Assembly (NCBI RefSeq): GCF_013416555.1
Contig: NZ_JACCFG010000001.1
Coordinates: 62,001-126,000, forward strand
Direction: 5' to 3'
DNA length: 64,000 nt
DNA from: Sphingomonas sp. R-74633
GTDB taxonomy: Bacteria; Pseudomonadota; Alphaproteobacteria; Sphingomonadales; Sphingomonadaceae
The notes under the pieces were generated by a model. It ran no database searches, was not told the DNA's origin, and worked only from the letters and a program-made list of their open reading frames with translations. Positions within the stretch are counted from its first letter, which is position 1. Each line of letters starts with the position of its first letter. A program made the position numbers and the translations under genes. Below are positions 8,629 through 17,577 of this stretch, in pieces.

Positions 8629-10766
8629 TCCGCGCCCTCGGGCAGCGGGGCGTCGACCGTGCAGACCAGTCCCTCGGGGCGGAACTCGATCGCCACCGTG
8701 CCGCCCAGCTCGGCGGCCAGCCCGCGCTCGATCATCCTGGTACCGAAGCCGCGCCGCGTCGGGATGGTAACCGCCGGGCCGCCCTGTTCCTGCCAGGTCA
8801 TGGTCAGCCGCGCCGGGCCGCCGTCTCGCACGCGCTGCCAGGCGATCGTCACATGACCCTCGGGCCGCGACAGGGCGCCGTGCTTCACCGCATTGGTCGC
8901 CAGCTCGTGGATCGCCAGCGCCAGGCTGATCGCGGTCTTGGGCAGGATCGTCAGGTCGGGCCCGTCCAGCGTGAAGCGGCCGCTTTCGCCGCCATGCGGG
9001 CGCAGCGCGTCGTCGATGATCTGGCGCATCGAGACGAGGCTCCAATGCTCGCGAGTGAGCAGGCTGTGCGCCTCCGACAGCGCCGCCAGCCGGCCCTCGA
9101 ACGCCGCGCGCGCCTGGCGTGGGGGCACGTCGTCCTTGAAGCTTTGCTGGGCGATGCCCTGGACGATCGCCAGCGTGTTCTTCACCCGGTGGTTGAGCTC
9201 GTCGACCAGCAGCCGCAGATGCGCCTCGGCACGCTTTGCCTCGGTCATGTCGCGGGCGATCGCGTGCAGCGCCACCGGCCGGCCCTGCTCGTCGAGGCTG
9301 AGCTGCGAATTGACTTCCCAGATCAGCTCGCGCCCGCCCTTGGCACGCAGCTTCACGGTAAGCCGGGTCGATCCGCCATGCTGGAGCTTGCGGTTGAACG
9401 CATCCATGGCGATCCCGAACTGGTCCGGGTCCATGAAGTCGCTGATCGTGCGGCCGATGATCTCGCCCACGGGATAGCCGATCGCCTCGATCACCGCCGG
9501 GTTCACCGAAGTGATCCTGTTGTCGAGCGTGGTGGTGATCAGGAAGTCGTTGGCCTGCTCGAAGATCGTGCGGAAGCGCGCCTCGCTCTCCCGCAGCTCT
9601 TCCTCGGCCCATTTGCGGTCGGTCACGTCGAACGAGACGCCGACGAAGCGGCTCATCCGGCTGTCGGCATAGTCGATGCGGCTGCCATGGCTCTGCAGCC
9701 AGCGTTCGGCGCCGTCATCGGCGCGCAGGATGCGGTATTCGATCGTATAGGGCACGCCTTGCTCGAAGCAGCGGCGGGCGGCGGTCTCGGCCAGCGCGCG
9801 ATCCTCGGGATGCACGCGGTCGAGCCATTCCTGGAAGGTACCGCGGCTGTCCGGGCTGCGCGGCATGCCGAGCAGGTCGAAGCGGTTGGGCGACCACACC
9901 CCCTCCAGCGTCTCGAGATCGACTTCCCAGGTGGCCATGCCCGCCGTCTCGGTGGCGAGGCGCAACGTCTCCTCGCTCCGGCGCAGCGCCTCCTCGTCCT
10001 CGCGCCGCTGAGTCACGTCAAGTGTCACCGAAAGCACGCCGAACGGCTCGCCCGTCGGTCGGCGGATCACCGCCACCGAATTGTTCACCCACACCACGCC
10101 GCCATCCTTGCGGATATAGCGCTTCTCGTGGGTGTAGGAGGTGCCATCGCGCACCGCCTTGTCGAACAGCGGCACGTTGCGGGCGAGATCGTCCGGGTGG
10201 GTGATCTGCTGCATGGTCATGCCCATCAGCGCGTCGCGGCTCCAGCCGGCGATTTCGCAGAACCGGTCGTTGACCAGCGTGAAATTGCCCTCGAGGTCGA
10301 CCTGAGCAAAGCCCGCGGTGGTCTGGCTGATAAAGGCGGAGAGCTGTGCCTCGCGTTCCCGAAGCGCGAGTTCGGCGGTCTTGGCGGCGGTCACGTCGTG
10401 CGCGACCCCGATAAAGCCGATGTGCCGCCCTTCCGCGTCGCGGCGCGGCTGCGAGGTGGAGTGGAGCCAGCGCCATTCGCCCTGCGCGTTGCGATAGCGG
10501 CCTTGCAGCTCGAAAGTGGCAAGGCTCGCCTCGCCCGCGATCGATTCCTCGAGCATCCGCGCCGCATCGTCGGGATGGATGATCCGCCGCCAGTCGAAGC
10601 TCAGCGCTTCTTCATAGGAGACGCCGAGGAACTCGACATAGGCGCGGTTGACGAAGCTGCGCTGCCGGTCGAGCCGCGTGACCCACACGGAAACGGGGGC
10701 GCTGTCCGCGATCAGGCGGAATTCGTCCTCGCCCACCGGGAGCGGTTCGGCCGAAGCGTCGATCAT
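8625..10766 (-). CDS. Four-PAS HWE-family sensor histidine kinase
   Basis: The 713-residue protein has no evident membrane segment. It contains four consecutive PAS/PAC units (about 15-130, 140-255, 265-385 and 395-510), then an HWE-type kinase core. The phosphoacceptor is His526 in LNHRVKNTLA, the N-box carries the family-specific His620 (AIHELATNAVKHG), and WQE at 658-660 matches the WxE signature that names the family. It is therefore a soluble sensor that should phosphorylate the receiver encoded next to it. HWE kinases include blue-light and general-stress sensors, but the classical LOV cysteine motif (NCRFLQ) is absent from every PAS domain, so the stimulus is unknown. The start at 10766 has a G-rich stretch (TTGGGG) about 8 bases upstream. 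Confidence 0.88.
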   Translation of the reverse strand: MIDASAEPLPVGEDEFRLIADSAPVSVWVTRLDRQRSFVNRAYVEFLGVSYEEALSFDWRRIIHPDDAARMLEESIAGEASLATFELQGRYRNAQGEWRWLHSTSQPRRDAEGRHIGFIGVAHDVTAAKTAELALREREAQLSAFISQTTAGFAQVDLEGNFTLVNDRFCEIAGWSRDALMGMTMQQITHPDDLARNVPLFDKAVRDGTSYTHEKRYIRKDGGVVWVNNSVAVIRRPTGEPFGVLSVTLDVTQRREDEEALRRSEETLRLATETAGMATWEVDLETLEGVWSPNRFDLLGMPRSPDSRGTFQEWLDRVHPEDRALAETAARRCFEQGVPYTIEYRILRADDGAERWLQSHGSRIDYADSRMSRFVGVSFDVTDRKWAEEELRESEARFRTIFEQANDFLITTTLDNRITSVNPAVIEAIGYPVGEIIGRTISDFMDPDQFGIAMDAFNRKLQHGGSTRLTVKLRAKGGRELIWEVNSQLSLDEQGRPVALHAIARDMTEAKRAEAHLRLLVDELNHRVKNTLAIVQGIAQQSFKDDVPPRQARAAFEGRLAALSEAHSLLTREHWSLVSMRQIIDDALRPHGGESGRFTLDGPDLTILPKTAISLALAIHELATNAVKHGALSRPEGHVTIAWQRVRDGGPARLTMTWQEQGGPAVTIPTRRGFGTRMIERGLAAELGGTVAIEFRPEGLVCTVDAPLPEGAE

Positions 10767-10818
10767 CTGGCCCCAAGCAGCTGCATCAGTGATTTCCTAG
10801 ACTTAGCGCAGCTAAACA

Positions 10819-11691
10819 TCATTCCCGGCGCATGGCCAGCACGGCTTGTGCGCGCTTGAGATGCGGCATGTCGAGCATCTCGCCGTCCATGCCGATCGTG
10901 CCCACGCCCGGCGCCGCGGCGAAGGCGGCAACGATGCGCTCGGCCCGTTCGACCTCGGCAGGCGAGGCGGAAAAGGCGCGGTTGATCACCGGCACCTGGT
11001 CGGGATGGATCGCGAGCATGCCCCGGAACCCCGCACGCCGCGCCTTGGTCGCGACTTTCTCCAGCCCGTCAAGGTCGCGGAAATCGCCATGGATCGTCTC
11101 GATCGGCGTCACCGCAGCCGCCGCAGCCCCGGCCAGCGCGAGCGCGCGGAACACCTGATAGGGAAAGTCATATTCGCCGCTTTCGTCGCGATTGTGCGTG
11201 GCGCCCAGCGCGGTTGCGCTGTCCTCCGCCCCCCAGGTGAGCGCGGCAAGGCGCGGGCAGCCGCCATAATTGCCCAGCCCGAAGATCGCCGGCGCCGTCT
11301 CGGTCGCCACCACGATCGTGCGGATCTCGCCCTGCGGCAGGCCGTGCGCCGCCTCGAGCGCGGTCAGATAATGGTGGAGCAATTCCGCCTCGGCGCGGGT
11401 CGCCTTGGGCAGCATGATCCCGTCGGGTTTGCCTGGGACGATCGCGGCCAGGTCGGCCAGCGCGTGGGGCGTGTCGAGCGGGTTGATCCGCACCCATTGC
11501 GGCTGGGCACGCTCGGCAGTCTTCAGATGTTCGGCGACCAGGGCGCGCGCCGCCGGCTTGTTCGCCTCGGCCACTGCGTCTTCGAGATCGAGCAGCACCA
11601 GATCAGCCCCGCTCGCACCCGCCTTGGTGATCTTCCGTTCGGAATCCCCCGGCGCGAACAGCAGCGATCGTGCGGCCAGCACTTCAGTCAT
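10819..11691 (-). CDS. HpcH/HpaI-family CoA ester lyase (CitE-like)
   Basis: The 290-residue protein matches the citrate-lyase-beta-like family throughout: N-terminal RSLLFAPGDSERKI, metal-binding DLEDAVAE, a VATETAPAIFGL segment, LTWGAEDSATALGA, and C-terminal GMLAIHPDQVPVIN. Members cleave or hydrolyse malyl-CoA, methylmalyl-CoA or citramalyl-CoA; the substrate cannot be chosen here. A strong ribosome-binding site (AGGAGG) precedes the ATG at 11691. It is transcribed away from the GGDEF/EAL gene, and no other lyase subunit is nearby, so it is probably a stand-alone enzyme and not part of a citrate lyase complex. Confidence 0.82.
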   Translation of the reverse strand: MTEVLAARSLLFAPGDSERKITKAGASGADLVLLDLEDAVAEANKPAARALVAEHLKTAERAQPQWVRINPLDTPHALADLAAIVPGKPDGIMLPKATRAEAELLHHYLTALEAAHGLPQGEIRTIVVATETAPAIFGLGNYGGCPRLAALTWGAEDSATALGATHNRDESGEYDFPYQVFRALALAGAAAAAVTPIETIHGDFRDLDGLEKVATKARRAGFRGMLAIHPDQVPVINRAFSASPAEVERAERIVAAFAAAPGVGTIGMDGEMLDMPHLKRAQAVLAMRRE

Positions 11692-11862
11692 GCATCCTCC
11701 TGTTATCCGGCCTTGCTATCGTGCCGGGGCAGGCGGGTAAACCAAAGCGCGCGCCTTAACCCTGTCACGCGGCATTTCCCCTGCGCCGGCGTAACGATTT
11801 TACCGCTCCTTAACGCTGTCCGCTTACCCCGTTTGAAGGATTGAGCGAGGGGATACAGGCAC
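11692..11862. promoter_or_regulatory. Divergent promoter region with two TTAAC half-sites
   Basis: These 171 bases separate the divergent CitE-like gene and the receiver-GGDEF-EAL gene, so both promoters should lie here. TTAACC near 11757 and TTAACG near 11811 resemble CtrA half-sites but do not form a full TTAA-N7-TTAA box. GAGGGG about 11 bases before the GTG at 11863 is the likely ribosome-binding site on the plus strand. Confidence 0.4.
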
Positions 11863-13737
11863 GTGCGCATTTTGATCGTGGACGACGAACCGGCGATGCA
11901 CGAGTCGTACCGCCAGGTGTTCGGGGCGCGAAGCGGCGGAAACGCCATAGCGCTCAACGCGATGGCGGCCGAGCTGTTCGGTGACGATGACGCCGCGCCG
12001 GAGCCCGAGCCCGCCAACGACACGCTCGAATTCGATTGCGCGCATTTCAACCAGGGGCTCGACGCGGTCGAGGCGCTCAAAGACTCGATCGAGACCGGCA
12101 ATCGCTTCGCCGTCGCGTTCATCGACGTGCGCATGCCCCCGGGCATCGACGGCAAGGAAACCGCCCGCCGCATCCGCGCGCTCGATCCCGACATCAACCT
12201 GGTGATCGTCACCGGCTATTCCGATTTCTCGCCACTCGACATCAGCCGCGCCGCCGGGCCCGCCGACAAGATCTTCTACATCGCCAAGCCCTTCCAGGCC
12301 GAAGAAGTGATGCAGACCGCCACCGCGCTCTCGCATCGCTGGCAGGCGGACGCCAAACTCAAGAGCGCGATCACGCTGCTCGAGGAGCAGAAGCTCGAGC
12401 TCGCCGCCAATGAATCCCGCGCCGTCCATATGGCCAACCATGATTCGCTCACCGACGCGCCCAACCGGCTGTCGTTCCTCCACATGCTCGGCAAGGCTGT
12501 GAAGGGCGACCAGTGTTTCGCGATGGCGATGATGGACCTCGACCGGTTCAAGATCGTCAACGACACGCTCGGCCATCTCGCCGGCGACGAGCTGATCCGG
12601 ATGGTCTGCGAGATCCTCCAGACCAATGTCCCCGCCGAAGGCTTTGTCGCCCGCCTGGGCGGCGACGAGTTCGCGATGCTCTATCCGGTCACCGGCGAGG
12701 ATGAGGCGGAGATGGTCGCCGAGCGGCTGCTCAAGGCCGTCTCGATCAGCTTCAAGGTATTCGGTCATTCGGTCCAGGGCGGCGCCTCGCTTGGCCTGAT
12801 GGTCGTCGCGCCGGGCACGATCAACGATCCGATCGACGTGATGCGCCGCGCCGACCTTGCGCTCAATGACGCCAAGCATGCCGGCCGCGGCATCGTCCGC
12901 CTGTTCGACGAAGTGATGGACGAGTCGATCCGCTTCCGCCGCCAGATCGAAGGCGGGCTTTCCGAAGCCATTGCCAAGGGCGAACTCAAGCTCGTTTTCC
13001 AGCCGATCGTCGGCCGCGACCAGCTCGAGATCACCGGCTTCGAGGCGCTGATCCGCTGGTGCAGCCCCGAATATGGCATGGTCTCGCCGGGCATGTTCAT
13101 CCCGATCGCCGAGGAATCGAACCTGATCCACGAGCTGGGCGACTGGGTGATCGATCGCGCGGTGGAGACGGTGAAAACCTGGCCGGGCCAGTATGTCTCG
13201 GTCAATTTCTCGCCGCGCCAGTTCCGCCGCCATAACTTCGTCGCGCACATCATGGAGCGCGTCGCCAGCGCCGGCGTTGAGCCGGGCCGCTTCCAGATCG
13301 AAATCACCGAGACGGCGATCTTCGACGATGTCGAGCGTGCGGCCGAGACTTTGTTCAAGCTGCGTCAGATGGGTTTCCGCATCGCGCTCGACGATTTCGG
13401 TACCGGCTATTCGAGCCTCTACAATATCCGCCGCTTCGCGCTCGATTGCCTCAAGATCGACCGCAGCTTCGTCGACGGGATGGGCCGCGAGCGCGAGAGC
13501 GCCGCGATCGTCCATTCGGTCATCCATCTCGGCCGCGCGCTGGGCATGGAAGTCGTTGCCGAAGGCGTCGAGACCCAGGCCCAGCTCCAGGCGCTGCGCC
13601 TGGCCGGGTGCAGCCATATGCAGGGCTATTATCTCGCGCGCCCGATGGACGCCGACGACGCGCTGGTCCTGGCGAACAACCGCTTCATGGGCACCGATGA
13701 GCCCGAGGTCGAGCTGAGCAACGGGACGCACGGCTGA
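11863..13737 (+). CDS. Receiver-GGDEF-EAL cyclic-di-GMP regulator
   Basis: The 624-residue protein starts at GTG with MRILIVDDEP. The receiver (1-155) has phosphoacceptor Asp88 in FIDVRMPPG and Lys142, and carries an unusual acidic insert (about 35-60). The GGDEF domain (185-350) keeps intact GGDEF at 266-270 but lacks an RxxD inhibitory site just upstream, so product inhibition is probably missing. The EAL domain (360-610) retains EAL at 394-396, Asn448, EITE, DDFGTG and AEGVE, so phosphodiesterase activity is likely. Which activity dominates cannot be predicted. The stop overlaps the start of the kinase at 13737 (TGATG), making that kinase its probable phosphodonor. Confidence 0.9.
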   Translation: MRILIVDDEPAMHESYRQVFGARSGGNAIALNAMAAELFGDDDAAPEPEPANDTLEFDCAHFNQGLDAVEALKDSIETGNRFAVAFIDVRMPPGIDGKETARRIRALDPDINLVIVTGYSDFSPLDISRAAGPADKIFYIAKPFQAEEVMQTATALSHRWQADAKLKSAITLLEEQKLELAANESRAVHMANHDSLTDAPNRLSFLHMLGKAVKGDQCFAMAMMDLDRFKIVNDTLGHLAGDELIRMVCEILQTNVPAEGFVARLGGDEFAMLYPVTGEDEAEMVAERLLKAVSISFKVFGHSVQGGASLGLMVVAPGTINDPIDVMRRADLALNDAKHAGRGIVRLFDEVMDESIRFRRQIEGGLSEAIAKGELKLVFQPIVGRDQLEITGFEALIRWCSPEYGMVSPGMFIPIAEESNLIHELGDWVIDRAVETVKTWPGQYVSVNFSPRQFRRHNFVAHIMERVASAGVEPGRFQIEITETAIFDDVERAAETLFKLRQMGFRIALDDFGTGYSSLYNIRRFALDCLKIDRSFVDGMGRERESAAIVHSVIHLGRALGMEVVAEGVETQAQLQALRLAGCSHMQGYYLARPMDADDALVLANNRFMGTDEPEVELSNGTHG

Positions 13738-15587
13738 TGCCATCCGCATGGCGCCTCAAGGCGCCGGCCTCGCTCGGCGCGAAACTGGTACTGATCCTGA
13801 CCGGCGTCGGCGTGCTTGGCGCCGCCGCACTCGCCCTGCTGCTCGCCACCGTCATCACCCCCAGCTTCCGCCATCTCGAAGACGATGCCGTGGGTGCGCA
13901 TGTCGCGCGTACCCAGGCCGTGGTGCATGACGTCTCGGCCAAGGTCGAGAACGCGGTGCGGGACTATGGCGACTGGAACTCGTCCTACGATTACATGGCC
14001 AACCCGACCAAGGCGTTCGAGGAGGAGAGTTTCTCCGCACTCGCCATGGTCAATCTCGACGTCAACGGCATGGCCTATGTCCGGCCCGATCGCTCGATCG
14101 TCATCGCGCGCTGGCTCGACCTCGAGAAGCAGGCCGATGTCCCCGCGATGCGCGCGCGCCTCACCGATGCCATTGCCCGTCTCGATTTCGCCAGGGCGCT
14201 GAAGGGCCAGAGCTCGGCCGGCTTCTTCGTTCGCCTCGGCGACACGCTCGCCGCGGTCGGCATCGCCCAGGTCCGCAAGAGCGACGGCAGCGGTACGCCG
14301 CGCGGCTATGTGCTGATGGCCCGCGCCGTCACCGCCGCGCAGCTCAGCACCCTGCTCCAATTGAAGGCGAGCCTCGCGCTCGACAACCCGGTGGCCGAAG
14401 TCACCCGGACGCCCGGCGCAACGCGCACGCAGATCGCCGTCCCGATCCCGGGCGCAGATGGTCGCCCGGTCGCCACTGCCACCTACAGCGTCCCGCGCGA
14501 CCTCTCGACGCTCGGCACCCGGATGCTGATCCTCGCCGTGGTCGGGTCGTCGGTATTGTTGGCGATCGTGCTGCTGGCGCTTCGCCGGATGATCACGCGT
14601 CTCGTCCTGCGCCCGCTCAAGCGCGTCGAGAGCCATATGGGCGTCGTCCGTGCCTCGGGCGCGCTCGGGCTGCTCACCGACAAGCAGCGCGACGACGAGA
14701 TCGGCAGTCTCGTCACAAGCTTCAATTCGATGCTCAAGCAGCTCAAGGACCTGCGCGAGCAGCTCGAGGTGCAGAGCTTCACGCTCGGCCGCAGCGAAAG
14801 CGCCGTGGCGGTGATGCACAATGTCCGCAATGCGCTGAACCCGATCAGCACGATCCTGAGCCAGGGTCTCGGCACCGGCGCGCCGATGGACCGCGCACTG
14901 CTCGATCGCGCGCTTTCGGAGCTGGCGAACGAAGACGTGCCCGCGGTACGCCGCCAGAAGCTCGTCGCCTTCCTCGCCGCCGCGATCGAAAGCGTGGAGC
15001 AGGAGCGGGCCGATCGTCGCGAGCAGATCGCGGTGGGCCGCGAGGCGCTGCACCATGTGCTCGAGATCATCGGCCAGCAGCAGGAAGCCGCGCATGAGCG
15101 CCCGCCGCTCGACGCCTGCGACATCACTGATATCGTCGCCCAGAACGCGACGATCGCGCGCTATTCGGGCGAGAACTCGATTGCCTTCAGCTTCCCCTCG
15201 GCCTCGCATCTGGTGATGGCCAACCGCGTGATCCTCAGCCAGGTCGTCGGCAACCTTTTCGCCAACGCCGCCGAGGCGATCGCGGCGACCGGGCGCAAGA
15301 GTGGCTCGATCGCCGTGACGATCCACAACAAGGGCGACAGCACCGAAATCCATATTCGCGATGACGGCGAGGGCTTCGACCCGTCAACCGCGCCCACATT
15401 GTTCCAGCGCGGTTTCTCCACCCGTGCGCACAAATCGGGCGGACTTGGGCTGCACTGGTGCGCGAACTCGATGCTGGCGATGGAAGGCCGGCTCGACCTG
15501 GTCAGCGACGGCAAGGGGACGGGCGCCAAGGCGATCCTCACCATGGGAACGGCACAGCTCGCCCAGTCGAGCGAGATCGCGGCCTAG
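13737..15587 (+). CDS. CHASE4-like membrane sensor histidine kinase
   Basis: This 616-residue protein has a membrane segment at about 14-40, a periplasmic region with the CHASE4-like signature RDYGDWNSSYDYM (75-87), a second membrane segment (about 262-283), a HAMP region (to about 340), a phosphoacceptor candidate His361 in AVMHNVRNALNPI, and a C-terminal HATPase (about 480-600; NLFANAAEAI, DDGEGF, GGLGLHW). The H-box is not a standard HisKA, which usually reads SHELRTPL. The gene overlaps the preceding receiver-GGDEF-EAL gene by one base, so the two probably form a two-component system controlling cyclic-di-GMP. Its stop lies in a CTAG shared with the convergent SET-domain gene. Confidence 0.85.
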   Translation: MPSAWRLKAPASLGAKLVLILTGVGVLGAAALALLLATVITPSFRHLEDDAVGAHVARTQAVVHDVSAKVENAVRDYGDWNSSYDYMANPTKAFEEESFSALAMVNLDVNGMAYVRPDRSIVIARWLDLEKQADVPAMRARLTDAIARLDFARALKGQSSAGFFVRLGDTLAAVGIAQVRKSDGSGTPRGYVLMARAVTAAQLSTLLQLKASLALDNPVAEVTRTPGATRTQIAVPIPGADGRPVATATYSVPRDLSTLGTRMLILAVVGSSVLLAIVLLALRRMITRLVLRPLKRVESHMGVVRASGALGLLTDKQRDDEIGSLVTSFNSMLKQLKDLREQLEVQSFTLGRSESAVAVMHNVRNALNPISTILSQGLGTGAPMDRALLDRALSELANEDVPAVRRQKLVAFLAAAIESVEQERADRREQIAVGREALHHVLEIIGQQQEAAHERPPLDACDITDIVAQNATIARYSGENSIAFSFPSASHLVMANRVILSQVVGNLFANAAEAIAATGRKSGSIAVTIHNKGDSTEIHIRDDGEGFDPSTAPTLFQRGFSTRAHKSGGLGLHWCANSMLAMEGRLDLVSDGKGTGAKAILTMGTAQLAQSSEIAA

Positions 15588-16735
15588 CGCCGCCCCACAA
15601 CCTTTCGCGGCCCGGCGACCTCGTCCTTCCGCCGCAGATAGGGCGCCACCAGGTTGCGCGCGCGGAACCACTCCTGCCGATCGGGGTCGAGGCTGTCGAA
15701 ATTGCCGATCACCCGGCGGCACCCTTCCGAGCGGCACTGGCAGATCATGTGCCAGTTCGATTCCCTGAGCGTCGTCGAATAATCCCAGGCGATCTCCTCG
15801 CCCGGTTCGATCGCGCGCACCGCGACGAGGAACACGCCGTCATCGGTGAAGCGCAGCCCGGCATTGGGGTCGCAGCTATGGTTGACCAGATCGTCGATCC
15901 GGCCGGACGGGCCCATATAATGGTCGGGCGTCACCTGGACGAAACGGTCGCCGCGGCCGCGCATCAGGCTGGGGATCTGGTCGGCGCGGAAGCGGCGGCC
16001 GGTGAATTCGATCAGCACATCGCCCTCGGCAAAGCCGCTCGCGGCGAACACGGCCTTGCCCAGATGGTTGTCACCCACCTTGAAGAGGTTGTTCGAAGGC
16101 CGGTAGCGGTCGAGCCACACCAGCCCGCCACGGCGCGTGCCGAAGCTACGCAGGGGGTTGATCGTCGCGAGGCCGATCAGGAACCATACGCTGGCATGGC
16201 AGAGGAACTCGACCACGACATAGCCGAGCTCGGCCACCCCCAGCTCCGCGCCGCGCACCGCAACCAGCAGGGTGGCGAGGTCGCCAAAGGTCCACAGGCC
16301 CCAGGCCGGCGAGCGCTCGCGGCTGCGATCGGTCCACACGCTCGCCCAGGTCGGCCAGAAGCTGACGGGCACGGCGATGACGACGAGCATGTGCGCCCAG
16401 AATGCCTCACGGAAGACGAGCCACAGCATCAGTGCGGTCAGGCTGGCGGCGATGCAGAAGGTTTCGGTGGGCGAAGGGGCTGCCCAGGACGAGCGCCGCC
16501 AGATGCCGAGCGTGACGATGATGCAGGCGACCGAGGAGACTGCGAACACCCAGCCCTGCGGCGCGCCGGGGTTCACCGCGGCATAGGTCAGTGCCTCGAG
16601 CGTGGTCGCCGCGCTCCAGATCAGCCACGACGCTCGGTTCGGCTCCACCAGCTCACGACGCAACCCGATCAGGTACGTCGCATAGCCCGCAAAGCTGAAT
16701 CCGATCGCTAGCCAGAACCAGATTTCGGCAGTCAA
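15584..16735 (-). CDS. Multi-span membrane protein fused to a SET methyltransferase domain
   Basis: The N-terminal 195 or so residues are about seven hydrophobic spans with short polar loops. A SET domain follows at about 215-325, with NHSCDPN at 285-291 and GEEIAWDY shortly after, then a post-SET-like cysteine group CQCRSEGC (Cys332, 334, 339). In known SET enzymes NHSCxPN and the late Tyr bind S-adenosylmethionine and form the lysine channel, so protein-lysine methylation is likely; the substrate is unknown. The start is placed at a TTG (16735) because GGGAGGGG lies about 6 bases upstream; a TTG at 16750 would add five residues (388 in all). The C-terminal end overlaps the convergent kinase by four bases. 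SET domains are uncommon in bacteria and rarely membrane-tethered. Confidence 0.82.
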   Translation of the reverse strand: MTAEIWFWLAIGFSFAGYATYLIGLRRELVEPNRASWLIWSAATTLEALTYAAVNPGAPQGWVFAVSSVACIIVTLGIWRRSSWAAPSPTETFCIAASLTALMLWLVFREAFWAHMLVVIAVPVSFWPTWASVWTDRSRERSPAWGLWTFGDLATLLVAVRGAELGVAELGYVVVEFLCHASVWFLIGLATINPLRSFGTRRGGLVWLDRYRPSNNLFKVGDNHLGKAVFAASGFAEGDVLIEFTGRRFRADQIPSLMRGRGDRFVQVTPDHYMGPSGRIDDLVNHSCDPNAGLRFTDDGVFLVAVRAIEPGEEIAWDYSTTLRESNWHMICQCRSEGCRRVIGNFDSLDPDRQEWFRARNLVAPYLRRKDEVAGPRKVVGRR

Positions 16736-16788
16736 AAACGCCCCTCCCAAACGGAGCGTTTACCATATTCGGGATTCGCCGTCTACGC

Positions 16789-16815
16789 GCGACTCGCCTT
16801 GAATCCGCGAGTCGC
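16789..16815. repeat. Short inverted repeat between cysQ and the SET gene
   Basis: GCGACTCGC (16789-16797) and GCGAGTCGC (16807-16815) form a perfect 9-bp stem with a 9-base loop. No T-run follows on either strand, so it is not a standard intrinsic terminator. It could be an mRNA 3'-end structure of the cys operon or an operator for the SET gene. GAATCT-cag-AGATTC at 16845-16859 is a second small palindrome overlapping the cysQ stop. Confidence 0.35.
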
Positions 16816-16857
16816 CGGGAATCGGGAAGAGTCACTTAGCGGTGGAATCTCAGAGAT

Positions 16858-17577
16858 TCAGGCACCGCAATCCTTCACCGCTTCGAGCACGATCGGCGCC
16901 CATTCCTTGCGACAGATCAGCAGGTCCGGGATGCTCGTGCTCGGCTGGTTGTAGACGATCGGCGAGCCGTCGATGCGCGAGGCGTGCAGCCCGGCAGCGA
17001 GCGCCACTGCGACCGGCGCGCAATTGTCCCACTGATGCTGGCCGCCCGAATGGAGGTAGATCTCGGCCTGGCCGCGCACCACTGCCATCGCCTTGGCGCC
17101 GGCCGAGCCCATGCCGATATGCACCGCACCGATCCGCTCGCCGACATTGGCGCAGAGCTGGCTCGGCCGGGTGCGGCTGACCAGCATCCGGGGGGGCAGT
17201 TCGCCTTCGGGCAGTGCGGGCGGACAATCGCTCGAAAGCGTGCAGCCAAGCCGGGGCAGGGCGACCGCACCCACCGCCGCCTGGCCGTCGATCGCGAGCG
17301 CGACGTGCACCGCCCAGTCCTCGCGCCGCTCGGCGAACTCGCGTGTGCCGTCGAGCGGGTCGACGATCCACACCCGCTTCGCCGCCAGCCGCGCCGGGTC
17401 GTCGGCCGATTCCTCGGACAGCACCGCATCGTCGGGCCGGGCGAGCGCCAGCGCGGCGAGGATCAGCGCATTGGCCTCGCGATCGCCGCGATCACCGCCG
17501 GCGCACTCCTCCTGGATGCGGAGCAGCAGCGTGCCCGCTTCCGCCGCGATCTCCCGGGCCAGTTCGGCGTCGGTCAT
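16858..17577 (-). CDS. cysQ: 3'(2'),5'-bisphosphate nucleotidase CysQ
   Basis: The 239-residue protein belongs to the lithium-sensitive inositol-monophosphatase superfamily. Metal-binding motifs are visible: LSEES near 55, WIVDPLDGTREF near 70-81, and the C-terminal WDNCAP. CysQ hydrolyses 3'-phosphoadenosine 5'-phosphate and limits PAPS build-up during sulfate assimilation. Assignment to CysQ over a generic inositol phosphatase rests on motif spacing and position: its ATG overlaps the stop of cysNC by one base. It is the last gene of the cysD-cysNC-cysQ operon. Confidence 0.88.
   Translation of the reverse strand: MTDAELAREIAAEAGTLLLRIQEECAGGDRGDREANALILAALALARPDDAVLSEESADDPARLAAKRVWIVDPLDGTREFAERREDWAVHVALAIDGQAAVGAVALPRLGCTLSSDCPPALPEGELPPRMLVSRTRPSQLCANVGERIGAVHIGMGSAGAKAMAVVRGQAEIYLHSGGQHQWDNCAPVAVALAAGLHASRIDGSPIVYNQPSTSIPDLLICRKEWAPIVLEAVKDCGA

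Noticed and set aside
8853..10859. 668-codon plus-strand frame opposite the HWE kinase
   Set aside because: Low-complexity shadow; the minus strand encodes four PAS domains and a kinase core with all motifs.
11824..15353. Long minus-strand frames of 641 and 574 codons opposite the cyclic-di-GMP and kinase genes
   Set aside because: The plus strand carries intact GGDEF, EAL and HATPase motifs; the antisense translations show none.
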